From Membranipora membranacea (taxonomy: Eukaryota > Bryozoa > Gymnolaemata > Cheilostomatida > Membraniporidae), in contig OU612069.1 of NCBI GenBank assembly GCA_914767715.1, forward strand, positions 24,425,387 through 24,489,386: a stretch of 64,000 bases of DNA, read 5' to 3'. The notes beneath the pieces were generated by a model. That model saw nothing but the letters and a program-made list of their open reading frames with translations. It ran no database searches and was not told the DNA's origin. Position numbers and translations under genes: made by a program. This document shows positions 23,983 through 35,982 of the stretch, one piece after another; the stretch's first letter is position 1; each line of letters starts with the position of its first letter.

Positions 23983-24618
23983 TTGGAATGTGCTGTTGGA
24001 TGAGAGAACACAACTCTGAGGAGTGAATAGCGGGCTGTCTAATTAGCGCCATCGACCCATTCTTTTTTGGGGATGGTGAGATGGCGCAATCTGTTAGCGC
24101 GCTTGCTATTCACTGCCAGGCGATGGGTGCCGCAGGAGTTGTGGGTTCGAGTCCCACTGGGGAAGCTTTCATTGTTGCTTGTTCCAGCCCCCAGCACCCT
24201 TGGGTGTATACCTCTGCTGTGTACTTGTCTACTGACTGACTCATGGAAAGACATGTGACAGCATGGAGATACATGCTGACAAGCTGGAAAGACAGCTAAA
24301 CCTACTACATGAGGTACCAGCAATAGGCCATGTAAGGCCAATAACCCTAACACGTACGCTGTGTTTCATGGGGTGGCAATGGTGGATTGGAATGTGCTGT
24401 GGGATGAGAGAACACTACTCCGAGTAGTAAATAGCGGGCTATCTAACTAGCGCCATCGACCCATTCTTTTTTGGGGATGGTGAGAGGGCGCAATCGGTTA
24501 GCGCGCTTGCTATTCACTGCCAGGCAATTAGTGCCGCAGGAGTTGTGGGTTTGAGTCCCACTGGGGGAGCTTTCATTGTTGATTGTTCCAGCCCCCAGCA
24601 CCCTCGGGTGTATAGCTT
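23983..24618 (+). mobile_element. Two tandem tRNA-derived SINE units
   Basis: A ~404-base unit (23983-24386) is followed directly by a second, partial copy (24387-24618). Each has leader TTGGAATGTGCTG, an A-box (TGGCGCAATCTGTTAGCGC at 24082-24100; a variant at ~24486) and a B-box (GGTTCGAGTCC at 24144-24154; GGTTTGAGTCC in copy 2). The A-to-B spacing of over 40 bases and the unrelated tail argue against a working tRNA. Copy 2 ends abruptly where LINE coding remnants begin. Confidence 0.75.
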
Positions 24619-24639
24619 TGCTTTCCTGACTGACATAAA

Positions 24640-25100
24640 AGTTATTGACCGTTTTCAATCAGGATTCAGAAATAACTACTCATGCTCCGATTGGGTACAT
24701 AAAGTGGTGTCAGATGTGCTTCACCAAAAGCAAAAAATAGTAGGCGTGTTGTAGGAATGTTGTTGGACTTATAATACTGCATTTTCATGCCATCATTAAT
24801 ATCCACAATCTCTGGCGCAACTTTGAAGGAGTGACTTGGATGTCATCAAAGAATGGTGCCATAGAAATCGGATAACCATTAATGTAAAGAAAATCCCATA
24901 ACCTTGTTTTTGGCAATGCAAAACATACATTTGATTTAAAATTCTTAAACCCTACCCTGTTACAATCTTCTACCACTAAACTACTCAGATTTACCATTAG
25001 TGATTTGCTGTCAATTGATTATCATGTTGAATATATAAAAGCTGAAATACAGAATCATTTTACCTCCAAACGATAAACTGAACATTGCGATTGCTTCATC
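24640..25100 (+). pseudogene. LINE reverse-transcriptase remnant
   Basis: The plus strand encodes DRFQSGFRNNYSCSDWV, matching the QfGFR..hS block of LINE RTs. After a gap comes EWCHRNRITINVKK, matching the WC..N.m.iN..Kt block. The catalytic box between them is missing. Stops and frameshifts abound. It lies directly after the truncated SINE copy. Confidence 0.65.
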
Positions 25101-26015
25101 TTTCAATAATCTTCCATTGTCAATACGCTCACTGAGAAAAGTTACATCCTTTAGATCTGGAGTATTCAAATATCTTTTTTTTCAATTGTAACATTATATT
25201 TTTGGCTCCGCAACAAGTTTTTCCTCTGCACAATACTATAATAGAAATATCACTACATTTTTTGGGATTTTTTCTTCTCAAAGATAGTAGTTATGCAAAC
25301 AATCTATTTCTGTTTTATGATGAGATCATAAGCATGATTATCAATGATGATGATGATTATCAATCATGATTCTATGATTATCAATCATTACTCAGTTCAT
25401 TAAAGTCAATTTGGGCAAATCTTGGGCTAAGAAGTTGTCTTCTCTTATTGTTGAAATTTGGTGGCTCATTTGCAGTATAGAGTTATCACCCCATCTATCT
25501 ATCTGTGTAAAACATTTTAGTTTCAAGCATGTGGATAGACTGCTTCACAGAGTAAAGGGATTCAGAGCAAATTTTTTAACAATAGTCAAGGAAAGAGTTT
25601 TTTACTCCTTGGTCAAGGTACCTGCGAGCTTTGCATCAAGGGGAAAGTTATGGGAAGCTTGATGCCAAAAACTCCTTTCATCTATTTGTCACAATTATAG
25701 GGTTCTGGAGAATGAACTGAATTCAAAGTTCTTGATTACAGTAAAAAATAGAATATGCAGGCTCTCCCGTAAAAATTTCTCTTTGTACAGCCTTACTCCA
25801 CAATTAGACATGAAGTTTTATGCTTAAATTTCACCTAACTATCCTAGCTAAATTGATACGGTGGGTATAGCTAGGAAGGCAGTATTGTGGCAGTTTTTAC
25901 AATAGGATTAACTATTACAATCGTTGAATGATGCTGCCACAATGTACCCTTGGTCTGTGCAATCATTGAACCTTAAATTTATCGAAAGGGCCTCATATCA
26001 AATGTGTCTGCGGTC
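25100..26015. other. Intergenic, nothing recognised
   Basis: AT-rich sequence with a short TGATTATCAAT-type local repeat at 25315-25395. A plus-strand open frame (25411-25662) has no motif or splice support and is not called. Confidence 0.4.
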
Positions 26016-26019
26016 CATC

Positions 26020-27530
26020 GTCTACTGGGCTTTGGTTGGCACCCAGGTGTGTGCCGACCTGCCTGCAAACAGAGAGCAACCTGGCACAGATATATTTCGG
26101 CCTGGCCACTAAGGCAACGAATTTCGCCGCCTATGCTTCGGGATGTGGCTTGTGACAAGACATCTGATTTAAATCAACCTTCAATTTTAATCAGTCTTGA
26201 GACACAAAGGTTATCCTCAGGTTTTGATATTCTAATATTACATTGCCTTTAATTTGGAAAAGATAAACAAGGCACAACAGTAACAAATTCTTTCCCTGTA
26301 ATGAAACACAGAGACTGCAATACAACTGGTTTTTTACAAATAAGATTTTCTTGAGGGATTAGAACTGACATCTTCATCCAGCTTAGGTCTCAATTGTACT
26401 TGGATCGTTTCAATGCACCGCATGGAGAATTGCTTCAGATTTTGTTTGGAGGCCATCTCAGATTTGTTGTTTATTGAGGCAGCCCACCTGTTTGGCTAAC
26501 CGAATCCTCAAAAGTAAGGACATTATAACTTGTTGCAGTATAGATGCAGTCCGAGGGCACCCTCTACTTGATTGTGCAATAACTCCCGGAAGAAGTTTTA
26601 CCCGGCTAACCAAGAGTGAAGTGATTGCAACATTGTATAACTTTTTAGAAGCATGGACCATGTTTTTGTTGAGTAAAGAGAGTGTGGATAATTGAATTTC
26701 GACAAGGTGTCATGATCGATTGCAAAAATGTAAATTTATGAGTAGCCAGCCACTAAAGCCTATTGATTCAACATAATATGATATGATATTTTAGATGCAA
26801 TAAAATTGGTATAAAAAAACGGGGCACCCAATATGGGCTGAATTTTTTGTTGGGGTTTCGGGCTTGGAATGCTGGTTGGAAAATATATTTGGACTGAGCA
26901 GGATTACAAATTGTCTAGCACTGGGCTATGGTTGGAACCCAGGTGTGCTCCGACCTGCCTGCAAACAGAGAGTAACCTGGGGCAGATATTGCGGCCTGGC
27001 CACTAAGGCAACAAATTTTGCCGCCTATGCTCCAGGATGTTGCTTGCGACAAGACATCTGATTTAATTCAACCTTCAATTTTAATGTGATGTAATAATGC
27101 TATAATACATAAATATCATAAGAAGCAACAAGTCTTGAGACACAAAGGTAATCCTCAGGTTTTGATATTCTAAAATTACATTGCCTTTAAATCCTTTGGA
27201 AAAGATAAACAAGGCACAACAGTAACAAATGAAAGACAGAGACTGCAATACACGGTTGTTTACAAATAAGATTTTCTTGAGGGATTAGAAAATTTACTCT
27301 GAGAAAACAATGTCTGTAATTGCTCTAACTGATATCTTCATCCAGCAGAGGTCTCAATTGTACTTGGATCGTTTCAATGCACTGCGTGAAGAATTGCTTC
27401 CAATTTTGTTTGGAGGCCATCTCAGATTTGTTGTTTATTGAGGCAGCCCACCTGTTTGGCTAACCGAATCCTCAAAAGTAACAACACTATAACTTGTTAC
27501 AGTATAGATGCAGTCCCAGGGCACGATTTT
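26020..27530. repeat. Direct duplication, two ~550-700-bp copies
   Basis: The segments 26020-26560 and 26920-27515 share long matching runs. Both start CTGGGCT.TGGTTGG.ACCCAGG, both contain CGACCTGCCTGCAAACAGAG, and both later contain TTGTTTATTGAGGCAGCCCACC. On the minus strand the first part reads TTGCCTTAGTGGCCAGG then GGGTTCCAACC, loosely A- and B-box-like, so it may be a SINE-containing repeat. No gene is supported. Confidence 0.7.
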
Positions 27531-27589
27531 TAAACAAATGTTCAAATTCAACCGTAACATGAATGCTGTCAATGGTTATTTCAGGACTG

Positions 27590-28545
27590 CAATTCCTTAA
27601 TGGTGATAGATACACCAAGGTCGAACATACAGAAACCAGCTAACTGAAAATGCAGCAGAATATTTCACATAGAATATCATGTGTGTTATTAAGGGTGAGC
27701 CCTCCAGACACACAGTTATCATAATCCTATACGCATCCAGCATAGTTACATTAGTGTTTTTCAATAATAAAAATATTGGGATGACATTCGAGTAAAATTT
27801 AAGCTCAAACATTTGGGTGTAGTTTGAAAATGCTATCATTGAACATTATCCACTGAAAAAGCCAAATCCAAACCATGTTTCGGAATATTAATAATGTTAA
27901 TTATTTTGAGGTCTATAGTCATTCTGATAGAATTTGATGGGTGACTGATGGGTCACCACGATCTATACTGAAAACTTATATCAACCAACAGATATATTCT
28001 TTTGTTTAAGTTCAGTATAGCATCTCCATTGTCATTTGTAAATTGCCCCACTCCTTTGATAAAAGGCAATTAGAATTTGTTTGAAACTGTACACAATGGC
28101 ATAGAAACTACAAATATATAGGCTCTTTGCACTGACTTGCACAACATTGCCACTGCACTGATGGATGAAATAAACACCGTAAGGAAAAAGTAAATCGCAA
28201 TTTTAAATATGTCAAAAAAATATTTCAAACATGCCCTCGAAAGCTCATTTAGATAATGTGATGAACTGATGCTCCAAAAAAAACCAGATACCAGTTACCA
28301 TGTCGAAGTGTAGTTCTGCCCAAACAGAAAAACACGAACTTGGAGATTTTTTGTCAGATTTGGAGTTTTTTGCAGAAAGAGATAAATGAATAGTTAGCTG
28401 ATTGACTAACGATCCAGGTGACCAAATGTGGTTATTCTGAATTAAAAACTGTAGGAAGGAGATAGCTTTTGGAAAAGTAAGGAGGAGATAACTACAACTG
28501 AGCATTTTGACTTTAAATAACTGAGTAGCCAATAAACACTGTTAA
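27590..28545 (-). repeat. Dispersed repeat (family R1), inverted copy
   Basis: The reverse complement of this region is collinear with 54240-55750. Shared runs include TTATTATTGAAAAACACT, GTGTCTGGAGGG and CATTGTCATTTGTAAATTG's complement. No transposase or other coding content was recognised, and no terminal structure could be fixed. Confidence 0.7.
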
Positions 28546-28549
28546 CTCA

Positions 28550-29800
28550 GTGTGCAGTTGTAGTCACCACTCTTTCGTTGAACAGATTCGTTTGTCAATG
28601 CTGAAACCAGATATTCAATAAGAACCATCTGAACTAGGAGTTGCATTCTTCCTTGATAAGAGAGGACAACTACTTTGAGTTACAGTTAAAACTTCAAACA
28701 GGGTGTTAAAACAAGGGTAGCTCTTGGACTGCACTCAGGCGTCTCAGTGTACGGAAATATTTCAATTGAATGATTTCAATTAACCTGTTAACATTGTATT
28801 TAGTATATCCCAGCAGGTTGATTCGTACCCTTGCTCTTGGCTGCCAGCCTTGGTCTGTGTTTTTACTGTTTTTTGCTTTGGTTGTGCTTGGCTTTTGTGT
28901 GTGCTATCCTTCTTGGCTGTTATCGGCCTTGGTTCAGGATGCCTGCTTTCCTGTGGGTCCAGCTAGTGCTCTGCATGACTGGCTCAAGGCACCAGCTGGA
29001 TTGCTGGACTGCTTGATGCAGCCAAGTCAATGCTAATATTTCACGGTGTTGCTTTAACCAAACTAATTGCTGCTTATAGGTGAAACTTAACTGTTGAAAT
29101 CTACAAGTTTCATGATGCAATCATGAAAATCAGGAATTAACCATCATGGAGATAACCACAAAGTCTGGCTTTGGAATAACACTGCCATCTTCCACATCTA
29201 TTGGCATTATGTTACATAAGTTACTGACAACCATTACTTGATATCTATGGAATCCTGGAAGGGGAGATCACATCCTGAGAGGGATAACTTGGATAGAGAG
29301 TAGGAGAATAATATTCTTAATGTAGTGAAAAATTCATATAATTACAGTAATTACAACATACACAATATAAAAATTTGTTGCCAAGTTAAATAAGAAGATT
29401 GAATATCCTGAGAAATAACCGTAAAATAATGTTGGTCACTTATGCTTTGTTCAGCATAAATACAAAAATCGAACAATCCCTAATAATTACAAATTTTCCA
29501 ACAAAAGATGTTAACAAATTTTCCCAGTAAGTGTTTGCCAGAAAGGGATCTCTTGCAGACCTTGACAGCCAGCAAACAAAATAAGGATAGTAAGTGCGAT
29601 ATATATCCTTACCATTGAATAAGCACATCAGTGCAGGCTGATGAGAAAAACTATGTCCGGGCGCATAAGTAATATTTGACAATCAGCCTATAAACTTCCT
29701 CTTACATACCCTACACATTTGCCCTTCACATTACCAAACTTGGGTGCTCAGGTTGAATAAAATTTGCAAATGTTTTTGTGCCGCGATTGCGGCATGAAAA
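28550..29800. other. Intergenic, nothing recognised
   Basis: Overlapping open frames near 28770-29120 on both strands show no motif. Just downstream of the receptor's stop codon there is a small perfect hairpin (TGCCGC GATT GCGGCA near 29780). Nothing else is supported. Confidence 0.4.
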
Positions 29801-29807
29801 AAATTAT

Positions 29808-32800
29808 CTAATAAACTTTCATATCTATAAGAGTCCTCCGCTGTATTTCTGGAGAGGTTGCAGGCGTGCCAGTGATTTCTACTACAACTCCATTTATTTC
29901 CTCCACATCAGATCCTAGAAAGACAACGTAAGTTATTATATCAAGTTGATTGTATAGAGCATAACTAAAACAAAAAAAAAGCACCTCCAGTGAGACGCTA
30001 TCTAGGGGCGGAAACAATATATCTATTGAAATTAAATTGCTATAATAAGAGGGCATAATTATATGCCTGACAGGTTAGGCTAATACTATCTATCATAGCT
30101 TTTATTGTGCACATCTTTATAATCTGCGATGCAATGTTTATGGTATTATCATCCTGAACAACAACTGTGTCAATAATAACAGTTCCAAATAAGCAATAAT
30201 AAGTATGATCCACATTAAAAAATTATATACACCTACTCTTCAAGCAGAGAAAGTTGTCTCTATGTATCTGCACACTCTGCAGAAATCTGTTCCAGTTGAA
30301 TGCTTTCCGTCCATTCAGAATGAAGAAAAGGGTGCACAGCACAAGACCTAGAGGAAAGATATTGCTAGTATCAATTCCATCCGGTAGTTTACCCCATATG
30401 CATGGCATTGTTTATAAATACGGTGCCTAGTAGTTACGCCTTTCACCACTTCACCATTCTGTTGATGGGCCGGGGAAAGATGTAGCTTGTTGTCAGTAAA
30501 ATGTACTCCGGTTTGTGCACAAAATCATTAATCAGTGCTACCTTTTCTAAAATGTTCTACAATGGGACAAGCAGACAGTTTGCCACCTTGAAAGGACGGA
30601 CATATCTCATCAGATATTAGGTGAGCGATAACTCACCATATATACAGTGACAAAAGACATGGGCACCAACAAGTCCTGTCAGTGGCTTTCCTTTAATGTT
30701 CTGAAGTCTGTTTATTACTTGAATTATGTGAAGTGCCACAAAGGAGACTCCATAATACTTCAGTGGTCTCAGCCTCTCACAAATCTCCAGCTGTCATTAA
30801 ATAGAGAAAAAATGAGGTACGATGGCTAAAGGATCTCAATTTACGACTCTGCATGTCTTATCAAGCGGACAACACAAACATAATCTTGGTCAGACTGTAA
30901 TTATGGATGCGTATATTTAAAGTGACAGAAAGTAAAGTTTTATACAAAATCAGTGTTACACTATATATTGGAGACCTGGTTGTTAGTTTAAAGATCATCA
31001 TACTTCAAAATGCGCATCTGATCAATAGTCTTTCCGTAGGTGGGATGTTGATTTGATTTCAAGACAACATACAATAAAAATCTTTCCAGGGCAAACTTTT
31101 CTGTTCGACACTGGATGGAGAGATTTACTTAAATTCCAAACTCATTGATAAAATTTAGCCAAGGCCTACCTGAAACCTTATTTCGTTCTTCAGATCGTCA
31201 ATGTTGCTCATCCTCATGACATAGGCATGAAGGTAAATGAAACAGGTCATAATCAAGAAGTTACCAACAATGATAGGTATCCAATATCTAAAACAAATAT
31301 ATCAGAACAAACATTAGATTACTGTGTAGTTCTAAAAGTGTTATATTTGGATATGTAATTTTGGTATCTTTTGTGCAACAGTCTTTATTTTATGCAAATC
31401 TAACAAAAGGACGGAACCACAAAATCAAGCTGAAGAAAGAAAGAAAGACACATTCAGGTAAATAAATCTGAACAATTACTCACATTGCAAATCTCCATAT
31501 GTTGCTTGTGCCACTACCTGATCTCAACCAACAGTAAGGCACTGATGCGAGACCATAGTCATCAGTTATTAATGGTAATGTGGAGACAGCAGCAGGTAAG
31601 ACCCAGCAAACACAGATAAATATCCTGTCAGAAAACAAGCATAAGGTGAGTGAGAGACAAAATGGAATCTCGAAATGTGGAAACTTCTGGTGGTATACTG
31701 GGCTGTTGATTAAGAGTTTTTCATGATATAGATAAAAAAGAATCCACATGGATTTCTTCTACAAATTTGGGAGTTCCCACTTATCTATGCAAAACTAATA
31801 AATATATGTTGAATGATCAACGGAATTTCCTGACATTATCGCCATGTTTTAGCAGCATAGAAAAACATTCCTAGGAAAATAAATTAATCCCACCATTTGC
31901 GGGTGAATTGATTTGAAATACAGACAAACGCGCAAGTAAGTGACTCTGCCTTTCTTGTTTCAGGATTGACCCGCGAAAGCCTGATATTAGTCATTAGTGA
32001 CCTGTTACATACAGAAGCAGCTCACCATTCTTTCCTGTCCACAGCAGCTTTACTTTTGCGTTTTGTAAACACCATTAAGAGGTAGAATGTTAGACTCGCA
32101 ACCCACAGGAATTGAGTGAGTCCTGAAGAAGAAAAATGAAAAACCATTATGTTAGGTGTGCAAGGTACTCTAAAATACAGGAAATACAAACAAAAATAGC
32201 AGAATGTCATCATTATTTTGCTGCATAAAGCTAATTTATTCCAACATCCCTAGTTGGTTTTGAGTGGGAATGACATCAATGCTACATATTTCCAATTCAA
32301 GCTGCATCAAACGCAGTGAGTCATACAGATCATAAGATTAATAGTTGTCCCCTCTAAATCAAACAGAGGGCAATCGCAATCAAGATATAAATAGATATGA
32401 TCTGATATAATTAATATGTTTAATCAGGGACATTGGGCGCAAACTCAATGGTTGACTGCATTGACTTAATAAATGAGTATATGCTTGATTTTTGTAGCAC
32501 TGAGTCAGACTTAAACAAAATTACGCGAAATGTTTTGGCTTTGATGCCAGGTAAGTTATTGTTTGCAACCGTAGCAAATATTGATTCTCCGGACATCAAA
32601 CTACTGTGTTAACTTATGCTGTGAGATGGACAATTGAATGCAAGATCTAACACCACACACCAATCCAAAAGTTTGGTATATATAATTTCAACATAATCGA
32701 TTGATACCAGCTGATATAATTTTGATGTAGTTCAATAATTTTTTATCCCTCACTTCGAGATTCTGGTTTCTTCCAACTCTCATAGAAGGGTTTTCACACA

Positions 32801-35278
32801 TGCAAGGAAAGCCGCGTGAGCAGAAGCAGAACTGCCACAACGCTGATTAAGCTACTTAAAGAGGTAGGAATCGAAGGGGGTGCACGGGGATTAATCATGT
32901 GAAGTGACAGGCAAGACCATTGGCTGATCAATGTAATTAGAGGCGGAGAATGGCCTTGGTCTCCGCCTCTAACAGCCAGTCCACGTTGCGTTCTCAAGTG
33001 GTCAAGTGTGTTATATAAGAAATTGTGATTCGCAGACGCCCATAAATAAAGTTGAATAGAAGCTATGATATAGCTATTGTTGTGTTGGCTCATCACACTT
33101 GGGATTATAGGGTTTAATTACAACAATCAATTTCAATCTTGACAACGGTATCTAGGCAACCTCTAAAACCATAAATCATAACGTCAAAATTGACCAATAA
33201 GAGCTCGTATATTTTGAAGCGGATGATTTGAAATCATCGGAACTGGGCAATTTCGTATGACATTAGTCATATTTTCACCACTTTCCAATGCCATTATTGG
33301 AATGAAAATTTATTGGGCATGTGTATCACACAATTCCGCATCAGCTTGTCTGATTCCCATTAAAAATAATTCACTGCTTCTCCTCTTAATTCCGAAAAAG
33401 AAGGAGGATTTTGAATGCTGCTAACCCCATTTGAATTTGATATGGCTGGGTGATCGCTTTACATTGACTGGCCCTTATATACCGGTCGAGGGACTTTAAA
33501 CTGACTTCACCCGCATTTTGTTCACTGGTTTAAGAAAAGGATGTACTTAGTACTAAACAATAGAGTTTGTAAAAGACTTGCGGTTAAAATGTGACATTTT
33601 GTGACAACAGAAGGGATTAGTTTGGTTATCAATATTGTTAGAGTACTATTGGTGTCTAAAGGTAAAATTGTAGAAATCAATAAAGATTGATGGACATCTA
33701 AGTTGTTATTTACCGAGAGTTGTGATGAGATAACCCTGGATAACACACCAAGTTCCATCCTCTCGTCCATCTGTCTGAAGCGAGAATGAAATATGGAGTA
33801 GAAATTAATTAAGAAGAGATAAATAAGTAAGCACTTACAGATGACTGCGAAAGGGACCCTCAATAGATTATCTGCTGTACCAGTACATACCAATGCAAAA
33901 CCAGTACAAAAGAGTATTTCGAACGCAAATTTTGTCAGCCTTATGTCAATGACCTATTAGAATGTCAATCGATGCAACCTTCAGACTGTTCCCAGCTGTG
34001 ACCAAAACAACACAAAAATTATCTTTTTATCCACACTGTCTTAGTATTTTGGCATTTTTTGACTGGTGAAGTGTGCAATAGCAGATTTTATTGAAAAGAA
34101 AATGTTGACATTTTGCGTTCCAGCTTTTGTGGTCTCTATGGATCGCTGCTTAACTATCCCTATTATAACAGGAACTCATAATTTTAGATCAATTTATAGT
34201 TACCTATCCTAACTTCACCTAACCTATAAGTATATGATATCTGCTTTCAAAATTGCTTGCAACTATTAATCAAAATATGTAATTTGAGTTGATTAAAAAC
34301 ACTTTCTGCCCCATAACTCAGTATTATGAAATCAAAGATATTTTGAACTGTTCCAATTCATCTTTCTGACAGCCTATCAATGGTGAAACAGTGAAGTTTT
34401 GAACAGAAGAATACTTGGAATATTTATTTCCTGATGATGCCTGCTTAGGCAAGAGCCGATGCAATAACAATAACGGTTTACTCTAACTTACCAAACAGAA
34501 TGCCACTCCTTCTACTAGATTGGATACTAGTATATACACAAACACCCTCTACAATACAATCAGTACTTAATTTTGACTGATCTATGTAACCTCGTCGTGG
34601 TTATGAAGAAATCACCAATAATTGATGCATTGCCGATTAGATAATGAATAATTAGGCACCATTGTATGTTTTTAGGCACCATTTATACATTTTAGTCCAA
34701 AACATCTGATATCTTCTCAGGACCTTTCAAGATCCCTGAATCTTCTCCCCTTGCCACAGCTTGCCAGCCATTTCTCTGCCATTTATGGCTATAAGAGACC
34801 AAATTTGTTGGCTCCAGATCATATTTGTGAGCAGTTTAATTTTCCAATACATCAATTTTCAATGAGAGACACAGATTTCCTGAAACATCCATCAAATATC
34901 TTTCTGTGCAAACTTTCAAATGTATTCAATAGCATTCCACAACAGATCATGCCCTTGAACCATTTGAAGGCATTCAGACAACACACATCTATTTCATGTC
35001 CAAGACATTATATTTTTTCAGTATTCAGCCCAATTACGGTCTATGGCTTCAATTTTACTTCTTTTGTTGTGATTTTTTGCTTGCTTTAGCACATTTGGAA
35101 GAACATCACTTTAATGATAAATATTGTTGTCAATAATTGTTGAAAAAAATGGTATCAAATACAGTATTACCTGATCAAAAGTTTGATGCATGCGAAACAT
35201 CATGCAGACTGCTAGAGTCACCACATCAGCTGATATGGACAGAGAGACCACGGTTTTCTTAATAATTCTCAGTGCATC
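29808..35278 (-). CDS. Seven-TM receptor, GPR157/cAMP-receptor-like
   Basis: A minus-strand receptor rebuilt from nine exons: 35171-35278, 33839-33953, 33714-33770, 32026-32122, 31484-31624, 31170-31287, 30637-30790, 30237-30347 and 29808-29914 (stop TAG). All introns are GT/AG, the splice phases agree throughout, and the sum is 1008 nt (335 residues plus stop). Order: TM1 (SISADVVTLAVCMM); TM2 ending in TADNLLRVPF; TM3 with its conserved cysteine (GTWCVIQGYL); TM4 (CVCWVLPAAV); extracellular loop 2 with YCWL and IWRFA; TM5; TM6; TM7 (LVLCTLFFILNG); a short cytoplasmic tail. The TM3 and YCWL..IWRF patterns fit the GPR157/cAMP-receptor-like group; the ligand is unknown. The first coding exon was not found; a frame starting MLADFGDKLC near 35577 is a candidate but gives no in-phase donor. 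Introns hold a TTAA element and a LINE fragment. Confidence 0.82.
32856..33499 (-). mobile_element. TTAA-flanked nonautonomous element, copy 2
   Basis: It is the reverse complement of 8468-9110 at high identity and is bounded by TTAA at 32856-32859 and 33496-33499. It carries the same perfect 13-bp hairpin (32937-32972) with a single loop difference. It lies in the receptor intron between 32122 and 33714, in the same sense as that gene. The open frame on its minus strand is an artefact of the repeat. Confidence 0.85.
34735..35090 (+). pseudogene. LINE ORF2 C-terminal fragment (tentative)
   Basis: The plus-strand frame encodes a tail with KLSNVFNSIPQQI followed by LKAFRQH. This resembles the conserved W/FN.IP....(5-8)..F+ end of CR1/L2-type ORF2 proteins. 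It lies in the receptor's first intron, on the opposite strand. Upstream RT blocks are absent. Confidence 0.45.
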
Positions 35279-35879
35279 CTGTCAAACGAAATTTAAATTG
35301 ATATTTATGTACAGTTATTGAGATGGTATGCGAAAACACTGTCGATTAGTGAGCAAAGATTTTAACAGCTATAAATCCTGGACTAAATCAGGTAAACCAA
35401 AGTGACAAAATTGCCTAGTCTATGTAACTATAGGTACCAGTGCACCAGTATACCCATCAAAGCCAAGGGTTTTCCATAAGTAAATGCAATGTCTTTGACA
35501 GTCCCTACAGACTGCATCAACTTCAAGTCCTATTTTTCTGCACAGTTTATCCCCAAAATCTGCCAACATTATTTTATATTAAGGATGATTGACTACAACT
35601 TATGATGGGCAATCAAGCACGTATAAACTCTTATTCCCAAATCCGATGATAATTTTCGGTATTGTACTCGAATCGCCAGCCAACAAATACAAAAACAGGT
35701 ATCAGGGAAGTGCGCTTCTTTTCTTGACTTTAACAATTACTCTCAGTATCACTAGTAAGCTGGGTTAAAATTGGGTTAAAATTGCAAGTTTGTCTCTGTC
35801 AGAAAACTAAAGAAATATTAATACCTTCTTCGGCGCCAAATTACTCTAAGTTAGCAGGCAGATTGGAGCAATTAGTAGA

Positions 35880-35957
35880 CTACAGCGGGATTCGAACCTA
35901 AGACGCGCTTTTGCATTCGAGGGCATATGCTCTAACAAACTGAGCTACCTCCTACGC
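35880..35957 (-). mobile_element. tRNA-derived SINE-like sequence
   Basis: The minus strand reads GGAGGTAGCTCAGTTTGTTAG, a strong A-box and D-arm, and 45 bases on GGTTCGAATCC, a perfect B-box. The T-stem and most of the acceptor stem do not pair, so a working tRNA is unlikely and a SINE head is the better call. It lies just left of the LTR element. Confidence 0.6.
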
Positions 35958-35982
35958 CTAAACATACCAGCTTAGTAGACAT

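Noticed and set aside
24062-24165. Functional tRNA gene
   Set aside because: A- and B-boxes are present, but the arms do not form a good cloverleaf, the spacing is wrong and the unit is repeated with a long unrelated tail, as in SINEs.
35880-35957. Functional tRNA gene on the minus strand
   Set aside because: Good D-arm and B-box, but the T-stem and acceptor stem do not pair.
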